Assembly (NCBI RefSeq): GCF_002223055.1
Contig: NZ_NKFL01000004.1
Location: 992,001-1,056,000 of the forward strand
Direction: 5' to 3'
DNA: 64,000 nt
Source of the DNA: Burkholderia sp. HI2500
GTDB lineage: Bacteria > Pseudomonadota > Gammaproteobacteria > Burkholderiales > Burkholderiaceae
Position numbers and translations under genes: made by a program. Of this stretch, positions 26,899-35,775 are shown one piece after another. The first letter of the stretch is position 1; every line of letters begins with the position of its first letter. The notes under the pieces are model-generated. The model searched no databases. It worked only from the letters and a program-made list of their open reading frames with translations, and was not told the origin of the DNA.

Positions 26899-28059
26899 TC
26901 AGAAGCGGTGCCGCAGGCCGAGGTTGACCATCGTCTGCGAGCTCGTGCCCGCATAGCCGTACGAACCGATCGACGCCTGCGCGGCCATCGAGCCGCCCTG
27001 GCCGTCGCCGGTCTGGCCGCTGGCGTGCTGGTACGCGGCGGTCAGGTAGACGTCGGTGCGCTTCGACAGGGTGTAGTCCGCGCCGGCCGATACCTGGTGA
27101 TAGGTGGCCGACGTGTCGCCGCCCGAGCGCGTATAGCTGTAGCCGACGCCGACCAGCAGCGCATTGGTCGCCTGGTAGTTCACGAAGCCTTGCCCGGTGT
27201 TGTAGTGCTCGTTCGAGCCGAACACCGAGCTGCCATCGCGGCGGTACTGCGCGTTGCTGTAGCCGAGGCCGACCGTGAACGGGCCGGCGACGTACTGGCC
27301 CGCGATGCGCGCGATGCCGATCGAATGCGCGCTCGCATAGCCGCTGTTGACCGGGCCGTCGAACGTGCCGTCCGACGAGCTGGTCCAGCCGGTGCGCTGC
27401 GTGTTCGACGCGGGGCTGTTGGTCGTGTGGAAGTAGCCGCCCGCGACGCTGAACGGCCCGTTGCTGTACGACACGGCGGCCGAATACGAATTCGCGGCGC
27501 CGGTGCTGCCGGCGATGCCGCCGAACGAGTACATCGCCGAGAACTGCAGGCCCGAATAGACGGCCGACGTGTACTTCACCGCGTTGTCGACGCGGAAGCT
27601 GTTGTCGTAGTTGTCGACGTCGCCCGCCGTTGCGAACACGCTGCCGAGATAGTTGTCGGCGGTGATGCCTTGCACGAGATCGACGAGCGGATCGTACTGG
27701 CGGCCGAACGTGAGCGTGCCGTAGCGGTCGCTCGTCAGGCCGACGAACGCCTGCCTGCCGAACAGGCGGCCGCCCTGGCCCATCCGGCCGTTGCTCGGGT
27801 CGAAGCCGTTCTCGAGCTGGAACAGCGCCTTGAGCCCGCCGCCGAGATCCTCGGTGCCTTTCACGCCCCAGCGGCTGCCGGCCAGGTTGCCCGCGCTGCT
27901 GTTGCCGAGCATCCACGCGTTGTCCTTGCCCTGCGCATGATTCACGTAGGTGATCGACGTGTCGATCACGCCATACAGCGTGACGCTCGACTGCGCCTGC
28001 GCGACGGGTATCGCCGCGAATGACGCGACGGAAATCAGCGAGAGGGTCGTGCGTTTCAT
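26899..28059 (-). CDS. Gram-negative porin (OmpC-like, trimeric)
   Basis: A 386-residue general porin of the Burkholderia/Neisseria type. A signal peptide MKRTTLSLISVASFAAIPVAQA ends before QSSVTLYGVIDTSITYVN, the universal start of this porin family. Further signatures are SRWGVKGTEDLGGGLKALFQLE, RQAFVGL and the C-terminal LGLRHRF with terminal Phe. ATG 28059 follows AGGAGATGA at ideal spacing; an upstream start six codons earlier is less likely. It passively admits small hydrophilic solutes. It is a single-gene unit with an AT-rich upstream region. Confidence 0.93.
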   Translation of the reverse strand: MKRTTLSLISVASFAAIPVAQAQSSVTLYGVIDTSITYVNHAQGKDNAWMLGNSSAGNLAGSRWGVKGTEDLGGGLKALFQLENGFDPSNGRMGQGGRLFGRQAFVGLTSDRYGTLTFGRQYDPLVDLVQGITADNYLGSVFATAGDVDNYDNSFRVDNAVKYTSAVYSGLQFSAMYSFGGIAGSTGAANSYSAAVSYSNGPFSVAGGYFHTTNSPASNTQRTGWTSSSDGTFDGPVNSGYASAHSIGIARIAGQYVAGPFTVGLGYSNAQYRRDGSSVFGSNEHYNTGQGFVNYQATNALLVGVGYSYTRSGGDTSATYHQVSAGADYTLSKRTDVYLTAAYQHASGQTGDGQGGSMAAQASIGSYGYAGTSSQTMVNLGLRHRF

Positions 28060-28568
28060 TGTCATCTCCTTGCGCATTGGCTTGTGTGCGTGATCCGGAA
28101 TGGCAGGAGACTACCGAGCCCGATTAAAACGGCAAAAATGAAATTCTCTTTTGTGGCCTGACGCAGACAGGGATGTCCTCCGATTGCCGCGATCGAGGGA
28201 TTTGAATTGTTGAAAATTGCGTATCAATCGATTGGCATTTCGCGATTTGGCCATTGCGGCTTGCATATCTCGCGATAATTTCGGGCAATTCGCGGAGGAA
28301 TCGGGATGGCCGGGATATTGTTATCGATCCGTCAAATAATTATTGAATGAATCGAATTGGCCCGGGTGTAATGAATGTGTTAATTACGCGGCGCGTGCGG
28401 CCGGCGACGGCCTCATGGTTGGGTGGCCGATTCCTCATCATGGGTGCCGCGCGTGTGGAACGTCGTGCGTGTGTCACGCCGGCGTGACCGACAGCACCGC
28501 GCCGCCCGCCCCAGCGCAGCCACCACCCCCGCGCACCGAAACGCCGGTCGCCGATCTGGTTTTGTATA
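28060..28568. other. AT-rich intergenic region between porin and FecI-type sigma gene
   Basis: About 500 bases without a gene, strikingly AT-rich from 28120 to 28390, with many runs such as GAATTG and ATTATTGAA. It must hold the porin promoter (left-pointing); no specific operator was identified. No small gene with a ribosome-binding site was found. Low GC content here is typical of regulatory DNA bound by H-NS-like proteins, but that is inference. Confidence 0.45.
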
Positions 28569-28583
28569 TAATAATCATTCTCA
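28569..28583. promoter_or_regulatory. Fur box upstream of the FecI-type sigma factor gene
   Basis: TAATAATCATTCTCA matches 12 of 14 arm positions of the Fur 7-1-7 core (TGATAAT, one base, ATTATCA), within a longer AT-rich run from 28565 to 28590. It lies about 40 bases before the start of the sigma factor gene, the classic location for iron repression of iron-starvation sigma factors. Confidence 0.8.
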
Positions 28584-28624
28584 TTTACAAAATCGTTGAC
28601 GCCTGCGCCTCCCGGAACCCGGCC

Positions 28625-29134
28625 ATGTCTGCTGACAAGCTGTCTCTCCATCGAGAAATCGACGCCCTCTACACCGGCCACCATGCGTGGCTGCGCGGCT
28701 GGTTGAGCCGGAAGCTCGGTTGCGCGCACCGCGCGGCCGATCTCGCGCACGACACGTTCATGCGCCTGCTTGCGCGCGACGAGCCGATCGGCGCCGACGA
28801 GCCGCGCGCGTTCCTGACGACGGTCGCGCAGCGCGTGCTGAGCAATCACTGGCGGCGCGAGCAGATCGAGCGCGCCTATCTCGATGCGCTCGCACTGCGC
28901 CCCGAAGCGCATGCGCCGTCGCCGGAGGAGCGGGCCGTCGTGCTCGAGACGCTGCTTGAAATCGACCGGCTGCTCGACGGCCTGCCGCTCGCCGCGAAGC
29001 GGGCGTTCCTGCTCGCGCAGCTCGACGGGCTCACGCAGGCCGAGATCGCGCGCGAACTCGGCGTGTCGCTGGCGACGGTGAAGCGCTATCTCGTGAAGGC
29101 CGGCACGCAGTGCTTCTTCGCGATGGCGGCCTGA
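28625..29134 (+). CDS. FecI-type extracytoplasmic-function sigma factor
   Basis: A 169-residue ECF sigma factor of the iron-starvation group. Region 2 spans about 12-75 (WLSRKLGCAHRAADLAHDTFMRLL, with FLTTVAQRVLSNHWRR) and region 4 about 108-160 (LPLAAKRAFLLAQLDGLTQAEIARELGVSLATVKRYL). It directs RNA polymerase to the TonB receptor gene when the receptor signals through the FecR-like protein. ATG 28625 is chosen because the upstream frame has no homology. A Fur box lies upstream, and the FecR-like gene follows after 3 bases. Confidence 0.93.
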   Translation: MSADKLSLHREIDALYTGHHAWLRGWLSRKLGCAHRAADLAHDTFMRLLARDEPIGADEPRAFLTTVAQRVLSNHWRREQIERAYLDALALRPEAHAPSPEERAVVLETLLEIDRLLDGLPLAAKRAFLLAQLDGLTQAEIARELGVSLATVKRYLVKAGTQCFFAMAA

Positions 29135-29137
29135 CCG

Positions 29138-30124
29138 ATGGCCGCCCCGGGAGCGCCGGCGGTGCCGCCGCAAGTGGCGCGGCGCGCGGTGGAATGGTGG
29201 GTCGACCGGCAGGCCGGCCGCACCGACGAAGCGTTCGATGCCGCGCTCGCGCGCTGGCGCGCCGAGGATCCGGCGCACGACGTGGCATGGCGTCATATCG
29301 AAGCGATGCAGCGCAGGTTCGGCGGGCTGGCGGCCGGGCTCGACCCGCAGGCCGCGCAGGCGGCGCTGCTGCCGCCGCGTGCGGGCCGCCGCCGCGCGGC
29401 CGTGAAGGCGCTGGCCGTGTTGCTGTTCGCGGGCGGTGCCGCATGGATGGCCGAACCCGCGCGGCGCGCGGCGGTCTGGCCGGCGGACCTGCGCACGGCG
29501 GTCGGCGAGCGGCGCACGGTGACGCTCGCGGATCGCACGGTCGTCGTCCTCGATACCGACACGGCGCTTGACGTGCGCTTCGACGATACGACGCGCGGCC
29601 TGCGCCTCTTGCGCGGCACGATCATGGTGACGAGCGGCCATGACGATCGCGTGCCCGCGCGGCCGCTGGTCGTCGCGACGGCACAGGGCGAACTGCGGCC
29701 GCTCGGCACGCGCTTCGCGGTGCGGCAGCGCGACGGCGCGACCCGCATCGAGGTGTTCGCCGGTGCCGTGCGCGTGCAGCCCGACGATGCGACGGCCGAC
29801 GCGCGCGTGATCGCAGCCGGAGAGGGCGCGGATTTCACGCGCGACACGATCGGTGCGCCGGCGCCGCTCGATGCGTATGCGTCGGCGTGGACGGGCGGCA
29901 TGCTCGTCGCGTCGCGCATGCGGCTGGCCGACCTCGTCGCCGAGCTCGATCGTTACCGCCGCGGCAGCCTGCGCTGCGACGCGGCCGTGGCCGACCTGCG
30001 CGTGTCGGGCACCTATCCGCTCGACGATCCCGCGCGCGTGCTCGATACATTGAAGGCGACGCTGCCGATCGACGTTCACTACCTGACGCGCTACTGGGCG
30101 ACGGTCGTGCCGGCCCGTTCGTGA
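29138..30124 (+). CDS. FecR-family anti-sigma/sigma regulator
   Basis: A 328-residue inner-membrane regulator. The cytoplasmic N-terminus (ARRAVEWWVDRQAGR, a DUF4880-type segment binding the sigma factor) is followed by a transmembrane helix (about 87-104, KALAVLLFAGGAAWM) and a periplasmic FecR domain (DLRTAVGERRTVTLADRTVVVLDTDT through PLVVATAQGELRPLGTRFAV). The C-terminal part contacts the receptor's signalling domain. It passes the ligand-bound state of the receptor to the sigma factor encoded 3 bases upstream. The stop is followed by about 100 bases that probably carry the sigma-dependent promoter of the receptor gene. Confidence 0.93.
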   Translation: MAAPGAPAVPPQVARRAVEWWVDRQAGRTDEAFDAALARWRAEDPAHDVAWRHIEAMQRRFGGLAAGLDPQAAQAALLPPRAGRRRAAVKALAVLLFAGGAAWMAEPARRAAVWPADLRTAVGERRTVTLADRTVVVLDTDTALDVRFDDTTRGLRLLRGTIMVTSGHDDRVPARPLVVATAQGELRPLGTRFAVRQRDGATRIEVFAGAVRVQPDDATADARVIAAGEGADFTRDTIGAPAPLDAYASAWTGGMLVASRMRLADLVAELDRYRRGSLRCDAAVADLRVSGTYPLDDPARVLDTLKATLPIDVHYLTRYWATVVPARS

Positions 30125-30130
30125 GCGTTT

Positions 30131-30190
30131 CAAAAAATATTTCCGCTGACCTGAGCTGTTTCTCGATGTTCGCGTGACAGGGGTAGTGAA
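30131..30190 (+). promoter_or_regulatory. Candidate FecI-type sigma-dependent promoter of the receptor gene
   Basis: Between fecR-like and the receptor gene lies an A-run and T-rich element (CAAAAAATATTTCC, 30131-30144), a pyrimidine-rich TGTTTCTCGATGTTCGCG and then TGACAGGGGTAG (30175-30186). This layout resembles regions in front of FecI-regulated receptors as I recall them; exact -35 and -10 assignments were not attempted. Confidence 0.35.
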
Positions 30191-30226
30191 AGCAGCACTG
30201 GCCCATCGTCCACCGACCTCCCGATC

Positions 30227-32773
30227 ATGGTTTCCATCCGTCTCACGTATCGGCGCCGTCCGGCGCCTGCCCGACATCTGCCGCGCGCGTCGCGCCCGGC
30301 CGCATCCGCCGCATCCGCCGCATCGGCCGCCCCCGGTCGCCTCGCGCGCCGGCTGGCCGGCGCCGTCCTGGTGTCGGCGCTGCTGCCGCTGCCGGCGCTG
30401 GCCGACACCGACACCGATGCGGCGCCGGCCGTGCAGCGCGCGGCGCGCCGTGCGTTCGACATTCCGGCCGGGCCGCTCGAAGCGGCGCTGAACCGGTTCG
30501 GCCGCGACGCGGGCATCCTGCTCGCGTTTCCGGCCGAGCTGACCGCCGGCCTGACGAGCGGCGGCGTGCAGGGGCGCTTCGACGTCGACGGCGCGCTCGA
30601 CCGCCTGCTCGCGGGCACCGGGCTCGTCGCGTTGCGGCAATCGGGTGGCGGTTACACGCTCAAGCGCGCGGACGGTTCGGTCGCACGGCCCGCGGCGGCC
30701 GGCGTCGCGGCGGGCGCCGAGTTGCCCGCGATCAATGTGCGCACCCGCGCGCTGCGCGCCGAAAGCTATCGCGCGCCGAAGGAGGCGGGCGTGCTGCGTT
30801 CCGAGATCCCGCTGCTCGACACCGCGCAGGCCGTCAACATCGTGCCCGCGCAGGTGCTGCGCGACCAGCGGCCGCGCAACCTGGACGACGCGCTCGGCAA
30901 TGTCAGCGGCATCACGCAGGGCAACACGCTCGCAGGCACGCAGGACACGATCATGAAGCGCGGCTTCGGCGGCAACCGCGACGGATCGGTCATGCAGAAC
31001 GGGATGCCGCTCGTGCAGGGGCGCGCGTTCAACGCGGCGGTCGACAGCGTCGAGGTGCTGAAGGGGCCGACGTCGCTGCTGTACGGGCTGATGGACCCGG
31101 GCGGCGTGGTCAACGTCGTCACCAAGCAGCCGCAGCTCAAGCGCTACAACGCGATCTCGCTCGGCGCGTCGACGTTCGGGCACGGCAAGAACGGCGGCAG
31201 CGCGACCTTCGATTCGACCGGGCCGGTCGGCGATTCGCGGCTCGCGTACCGGCTGATCGTCGACCAGTCGAACGAGCAGTACTGGCGCAACTTCGGCGAA
31301 TACCGGCAGACCTTCGTCGCGCCGTCGCTCGCGTGGTACGGCCGCGATACGCAGGTCGCGGTGTCCTACCAGTACCGGAAATTCCATTCGCCGTTCGATC
31401 GCGGCACCGCGCTCGACCCGCGCACCAACGCGCCGCTCGACATTCCCGCGCGGCGGCGCATCGACGAGCCGTTCAACAACATGGACGGCGAATCGCACCT
31501 CGCGCAGGTGAGCGTCGATCACCAGTTCAACGCGGACTGGAGCGCGCATTTCGGCTACAGCTACAACCGCGAGACCTACGACGCGAACCAGTTGCGCACG
31601 ACCGGTGTCGATCCGGTGAAGGGCACGATGACGCGCAGCAATGACGCGACGCACGGCTCGCTCAGCACCGACAGCTACGGGATCGGCTACGTGAACGGCA
31701 AGCTGATGCTGGGCGGGATGCGGCACGACGTGCAGGTCGGCTTCGATACCGAATACCGCCGCATCTACCGCAAGGACATGCTGCGGCAGGCCGTGAAGAC
31801 GCCGTTCAGCTATCTCAACCCCGTCTATGGGCTGCTGCCGCCGTCGAGCACGGTATCGGCGAGCGACAGCGACCAGACCGACACGCTGCACGATGCGTCG
31901 GCGTTCGTGCAGGACACGATCCACCTGACCGACAAGTGGATCGTGTCGGGCGGGTTGCGCTACATCACGTACAACCAGGTCGCGGGGCGCGGGCGGCCGT
32001 TCGTCGCGAACACCGATCTCAGCGGCTCGAAGTGGCTGCCGCGCGCGGGTGTCGTCTACAAGTGGACCGACACGTTCTCGCTGTACGGCAGCTATTCGCA
32101 ATCGCTGAAGCCGTCGTCGTCGATCGCGCCGATGACGGGCTACATCATCGACGGTGCGACGCCGCCCGAGGAAGCGACCGCGTGGGAAGTGGGCGGCAAG
32201 CTCGACCTGCCGGGCGGCATGACGGGCACGCTCGCGCTCTTCAATATCGACAAGAAGAACGTGCTCGTGTCGCAGTACAACGACGCAACCAAGCTGACCG
32301 ACTGGCGCACGTCGGGCAAGGCGCGCTCGCGCGGGATCGAGCTCGACGTGTCGGGCAAGATCGGCGAGCGCGTGAACGTGATCGCGAGCTACGCGTACAT
32401 CGACGCGAAGACGACCGAGGATCCGCTGTACGCGGGCAACCAGCTGTGGAACGTCGCGCGTCACACCGCGTCGCTCGCGGCCGTCTACGACTTCGGCACG
32501 GTGGCCGGCGGCGACGACCTGCGCATCGGCGCGGACATGCGCTACGTCGGCGCGCGGCCCGGCGATTCGGCGAACAGCTTCACGCTGCCGTCGTACGTGC
32601 TCGCCGACGCATTCGCCACGTACGACACGCGGATCGGCAAGCAGAAGCTGTCGTTCCAGCTCAACGTGAAGAACCTCTTCAATCGCACGTACTACCCGTC
32701 GAGCGCGAACCGTTACTTCGTCGCGATCGGCGATGCGCGACAGGTGTCGCTGCTCACCACGCTGCAATTCTGA
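30227..32773 (+). CDS. TonB-dependent siderophore receptor with STN signalling domain
   Basis: An 848-residue transducing receptor. After a long signal region (to about residue 62) comes an STN domain (about 80-145: FDIPAGPLEAALNRFGRDAG, GVQGRFDVDGALDRLLAGTG) that contacts the FecR-like protein. The plug has LDTAQAVNIVPAQVLRDQ, MKRGFGGNRDGSVMQNG and VEVLKGPTSLLYG; the barrel ends in LLTTLQF. It takes up a ferric siderophore and signals occupancy to the sigma factor, amplifying its own expression. Which siderophore is unknown; plug features suggest hydroxamate-type (FhuE/FpvA-like) receptors. The start codon has a weak ribosome-binding site. A secreted-protein gene follows after 55 bases. Confidence 0.92.
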   Translation: MVSIRLTYRRRPAPARHLPRASRPAASAASAASAAPGRLARRLAGAVLVSALLPLPALADTDTDAAPAVQRAARRAFDIPAGPLEAALNRFGRDAGILLAFPAELTAGLTSGGVQGRFDVDGALDRLLAGTGLVALRQSGGGYTLKRADGSVARPAAAGVAAGAELPAINVRTRALRAESYRAPKEAGVLRSEIPLLDTAQAVNIVPAQVLRDQRPRNLDDALGNVSGITQGNTLAGTQDTIMKRGFGGNRDGSVMQNGMPLVQGRAFNAAVDSVEVLKGPTSLLYGLMDPGGVVNVVTKQPQLKRYNAISLGASTFGHGKNGGSATFDSTGPVGDSRLAYRLIVDQSNEQYWRNFGEYRQTFVAPSLAWYGRDTQVAVSYQYRKFHSPFDRGTALDPRTNAPLDIPARRRIDEPFNNMDGESHLAQVSVDHQFNADWSAHFGYSYNRETYDANQLRTTGVDPVKGTMTRSNDATHGSLSTDSYGIGYVNGKLMLGGMRHDVQVGFDTEYRRIYRKDMLRQAVKTPFSYLNPVYGLLPPSSTVSASDSDQTDTLHDASAFVQDTIHLTDKWIVSGGLRYITYNQVAGRGRPFVANTDLSGSKWLPRAGVVYKWTDTFSLYGSYSQSLKPSSSIAPMTGYIIDGATPPEEATAWEVGGKLDLPGGMTGTLALFNIDKKNVLVSQYNDATKLTDWRTSGKARSRGIELDVSGKIGERVNVIASYAYIDAKTTEDPLYAGNQLWNVARHTASLAAVYDFGTVAGGDDLRIGADMRYVGARPGDSANSFTLPSYVLADAFATYDTRIGKQKLSFQLNVKNLFNRTYYPSSANRYFVAIGDARQVSLLTTLQF

Positions 32774-32828
32774 CCATGCAATCGCCGCGCGGCCGTCACG
32801 GCGGCGCGCGGCTTCGGAGAAGATCCAG

Positions 32829-33608
32829 ATGAACCGGAACATGAAGACCGGCGCCGTGCGCGCCGTGGCCGCGAGCGCTCGGCGCCGCGCAATGCGCGCG
32901 ATCGCGGGCTCGGTGCTCGCGATCGGCGCGGGCCTCGGCCTCGGCGCAGGTGCCGCTACGCCTGCATTGGCGGCCGATGCACCACAGGCCGTGACGCGCG
33001 TCGCGATGCTCGTGCAGCTGCGCGGGCCGAACCTGAAGGTCGACGAACGCATCGTCCAGCATCTCGGCGAGCGCGGCTACGCGGTGCGCCTGATCGACGA
33101 GTCGTCGACGCCCGATGCGGCGCGCGATGCCGACCTGGTCGTGATTTCGTCGACGGTGTCGTCGAAGAACGTGCGACCCGGCTGGCGCACGCTCGACAAG
33201 CCGCTCGTGACCTGGGAAAACGACCTGCTCGACGATCTCGCGATGACGGGCAAGCGCCACGACGTCGACTTCGGCGAAACGGGCAAGGAGCGCTACCTGT
33301 GGCTCGTCAATGCACCGCACCCGATCGCGGCCGGGCTGCCGGCCGGCGCGACGAACGTGTACGGCAAGCAGGCGCCGATGAGCTGGGGCAAGCCGGGGCT
33401 CGGCGCGATCACGATCGCGACCGTGTATGGCCAGCCCGACAAGGCCGCGATCTTCGCGTACGAGAAGGGTGCGACGATGGACTACGAAGCGCTCGCGCCC
33501 GCGCGTCGCGTGATGTTCTTCCTCGACAACGACACGTTCGTGAACCTGTCGCCGGCCGGTGTCGCGCTGTTCGACGCGGCCGTCGACTGGGCGGCCGGGC
33601 GGCGCTGA
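32829..33608 (+). CDS. Secreted protein of unknown function, possible class I amidotransferase-like fold
   Basis: A 259-residue protein with an Arg-rich signal region (AIAGSVLAIGAGLGLGAGAA, cleavage near ALAAD). The mature part has a Rossmann-like pattern: RVAMLVQLRGPNLKVDERIVQ, LGERGYAVRLIDES, DADLVVISSTVSS, KPLVTWENDLLDDL, and a late MFFLDNDTFVNLSPAGVALFDAA. This resembles flavodoxin/ThuA- or amidotransferase-like exported domains that lack an obvious catalytic Cys. Position directly behind a sigma-controlled siderophore receptor, with AGAAGATCC before its ATG, suggests iron-dependent expression. It could process or bind a siderophore in the periplasm; that is inference. Confidence 0.6.
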   Translation: MNRNMKTGAVRAVAASARRRAMRAIAGSVLAIGAGLGLGAGAATPALAADAPQAVTRVAMLVQLRGPNLKVDERIVQHLGERGYAVRLIDESSTPDAARDADLVVISSTVSSKNVRPGWRTLDKPLVTWENDLLDDLAMTGKRHDVDFGETGKERYLWLVNAPHPIAAGLPAGATNVYGKQAPMSWGKPGLGAITIATVYGQPDKAAIFAYEKGATMDYEALAPARRVMFFLDNDTFVNLSPAGVALFDAAVDWAAGRR

Positions 33609-33623
33609 TCGGCAACGCCGGCG

Positions 33624-34499
33624 CTAGGCCGGCTGCCGTGCCGCCGCTTCGATCAGTTGCGCGAGCTTCTGCGCCGGCTCCGACATCGTGCGCCGCGCGC
33701 GATGCACGAGCCCGATGTCGCGGTGGAACGTGTGATGCCCGAGGTCGATCGCGCGTACGCCGGCCGGCCAGCGGCGATACACGGCGGTCTGCGGGACGAT
33801 TGCGACGCCGACGCCGTTCTCGACCAGCTTGACGATCGCGTCGAGCTCGTCGAGCTCACACGTGTCACGCACCGCGATATGCATCTTCCTCAGGAAGCGG
33901 TCGACCTGGCGGCCGCCGAACGACGCGCGGTCGTAGCGCACGAACGGCTCGCGCGCGAGCAGCTCGGCCCAGTCCTTGCCCTTCACGCTGCGCGGCACGA
34001 TCAGCCGGAACGGTTCCTGCACGAGGGTCGTCCAGTGCAGGTCGCTCTGCAGCGAAAACGGCGGCCGGATGATCGCGGCCATGTCGATTTCACCGGCGTC
34101 CACCCGGTTGACCAGCTCGATCGACAGCCCCGGGATCACGTGCGTCCGGCACGCGGGATCGCGGCGATGGAAATCGGCGAGCGCGGCCGGCAGCAGCGCG
34201 CTCTGCACCGACGCGATCGCGCCGATCGTCACGCGCACGGCGGCCGGCGAGCCGGGCGACGTCGAGCTCAGGTTCTCGTACAGGCCGATCAGCGCCTGCG
34301 CCTGGTCGAGCACGTGATGACCCATCTCGTTGAGCCGCGCCGAGCGGCCTTGCCGGTCGAACAGCGCGAAGCCGAGTTCCGCTTCGAGCCGCTGCATCTG
34401 CGCGCTCACGGCCGCCTGCGTGAGCCCGATACGGTTGCCGGCCGCGGCGAACGTGCCTTCCCGGGCGACGGCGACGAGGGTTTTCAGTTCGCGGATCAT
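33624..34499 (-). CDS. LysR-family transcriptional regulator
   Basis: A 291-residue LysR-type regulator: MIRELKTLVAVAREGTFAAA and NRIGLTQAAVSAQMQRLE form the winged helix, followed by a normal effector domain (about 85-285). It is divergent from the VOC protein gene with a 112-base AT-rich spacer that includes ATCAAT (34502-34507) and ATTGAT (34534-34539), a possible inverted-repeat binding site, and a TATATAT -10-like run. It likely regulates the VOC and possibly the flavin reductase gene. It converges with the secreted-protein gene only 15 bases away. Confidence 0.9.
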   Translation of the reverse strand: MIRELKTLVAVAREGTFAAAGNRIGLTQAAVSAQMQRLEAELGFALFDRQGRSARLNEMGHHVLDQAQALIGLYENLSSTSPGSPAAVRVTIGAIASVQSALLPAALADFHRRDPACRTHVIPGLSIELVNRVDAGEIDMAAIIRPPFSLQSDLHWTTLVQEPFRLIVPRSVKGKDWAELLAREPFVRYDRASFGGRQVDRFLRKMHIAVRDTCELDELDAIVKLVENGVGVAIVPQTAVYRRWPAGVRAIDLGHHTFHRDIGLVHRARRTMSEPAQKLAQLIEAAARQPA

Positions 34500-34611
34500 T
34501 CATCAATTTCGTTTGTGAATGACGCAACTATATATTGATTTAATTTCTGCTTGACCTTGACTACCATGGTGCCGTCCTCGCGCCACGCGAGCGTTCCATC
34601 ACGAGGCCACC

Positions 34612-35037
34612 ATGAGTCTTTCCCCGTTTCACCTGGCGATTCCCGTCTACGACCTGCCGGCCGCGCGCGATTTCTACGGCCGTGTGTTCGGGCTGGCAGA
34701 GGGGCGCTCGAGCGCGCAGTGGGTCGACTTCGACTTCTACGGGCACCAGCTCGTGATTCACGAGCATCCGAAGACCGCGTCGCAGGAAGGCGCGCATACG
34801 AACGCGGTGGACGGTCACGACGTGCCGGTGCCGCATTTCGGGATCGTGCTCGACTGGCCGAGCTGGGAAGCGCTGGCCGAGCGGCTGAAGTCGTTCGGCG
34901 TGACCTTCGTGATCGAGCCGTATGTGCGGTTCCAGGGGCAGGTCGGCGAACAGGCGACGATGTTCCTGTTCGATCCGTGCGGCAACGCGCTCGAGTTCAA
35001 GGCGTTCCGCGATATCGGCCAGTTGTTCGCGAAGTGA
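34612..35037 (+). CDS. VOC (glyoxalase/extradiol dioxygenase) superfamily protein
   Basis: A 141-residue vicinal-oxygen-chelate protein with two beta-alpha-beta-beta-beta units: [23 protein letters not shown] opens the first, and [29 protein letters not shown] the second; [16 protein letters not shown] closes it. Candidate metal ligands are His7 in FHLAIP, His in VPHFGI and Glu in ALEFKAF. Members include dioxygenases, isomerases and resistance proteins; no substrate can be assigned. It is divergent from a LysR regulator that probably controls it. The flavin reductase-like gene follows in the same direction after 132 bases. Confidence 0.88.
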   Translation: MSLSPFHLAIPVYDLPAARDFYGRVFGLAEGRSSAQWVDFDFYGHQLVIHEHPKTASQEGAHTNAVDGHDVPVPHFGIVLDWPSWEALAERLKSFGVTFVIEPYVRFQGQVGEQATMFLFDPCGNALEFKAFRDIGQLFAK

Positions 35038-35169
35038 CCGGCGGTGCGGTCAGCGCCGATTGACATTGGGTGCGAGAATGCGGCCTCCGGCCCGGTTGCG
35101 CGCCTGCGCACCGGCCGGCGCCGCGCCGCACGGCATCCGTCCGTGCGAGCCGTTCTCCAAGGAACCCGT

Positions 35170-35754
35170 ATGGACAGTCACATCGCTCCGGTGGAGCTGA
35201 AGAAGGCCTACCGTCTCCTCAACCACGGCCCGACCGTGCTCGTGTCGGCCCGCCACGATGGCGTCGACAACGTGATGGCTGCCGCCTGGGCGTGCGCGCT
35301 GGATTTCCTGCCGCCGAAGCTGACGGTCGTGCTCGACAAGACCGCGAAGACGCGCGAGCTCGTCGAGCGCAGCGGCAGGTTCGTGATCCAGGTGCCGACG
35401 GCCGCGCAGCTGCGGCTCACGCATGCGGTCGGCAGCCACAGTCTCGCGGAGCGCCCCGACAAGCTGCGCGAAGCGGGTGTCACGCTGTTCGACGTCGAAG
35501 GCCACGACCTGCCGTTCGTCGCCGGCTGTTCCGGCTGGCTCGCGTGCAAGCTGGTTCCGGAGCCGCACAACCAGCAGACCTACGATCTGTTCATCGGCGA
35601 GGTGGTCGCGGCGTGGTCCGACACGCGCGTGTTCCGCGACGGCCACTGGTATTTCGAATCGGCCGATCCGGCGCTGCGCAGCCTGCACTACATCGCGGGC
35701 GGCAATTTCTATGCGATCGGCGAATCGCTGCACGTCGATCCGGACGCGAAGTAA
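35170..35754 (+). CDS. Flavin reductase-like (FMN-binding split barrel) protein
   Basis: A 194-residue protein of the flavoredoxin/flavin reductase family, with VELKKAYRLLNHGPTVLVSARHDG, NVMAAAWACALDFLPPKLTVVLD and TRELVERSGRFVIQVP forming the FMN-binding split barrel, and CKLVPEP, DLFIGEVVAAW near the end. Such proteins supply reduced flavin to monooxygenases or act as redox proteins. ATG 35170 is the start with the family beginning; the frame upstream has no homology. It stands 132 bases behind the VOC gene, so co-expression is possible. It converges with the LysR gene at 35776. Confidence 0.88.
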   Translation: MDSHIAPVELKKAYRLLNHGPTVLVSARHDGVDNVMAAAWACALDFLPPKLTVVLDKTAKTRELVERSGRFVIQVPTAAQLRLTHAVGSHSLAERPDKLREAGVTLFDVEGHDLPFVAGCSGWLACKLVPEPHNQQTYDLFIGEVVAAWSDTRVFRDGHWYFESADPALRSLHYIAGGNFYAIGESLHVDPDAK

Positions 35755-35775
35755 GCACCAATCCGGGCGCGCGGT

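Noticed and set aside
28340..33052. A 1570-codon open frame on the minus strand antisense to the FecI-FecR-receptor genes
   Set aside because: It is a mirror of GC-rich coding on the plus strand: Arg/Val/Ala/His-rich with no domain, while the plus strand holds clear family members.
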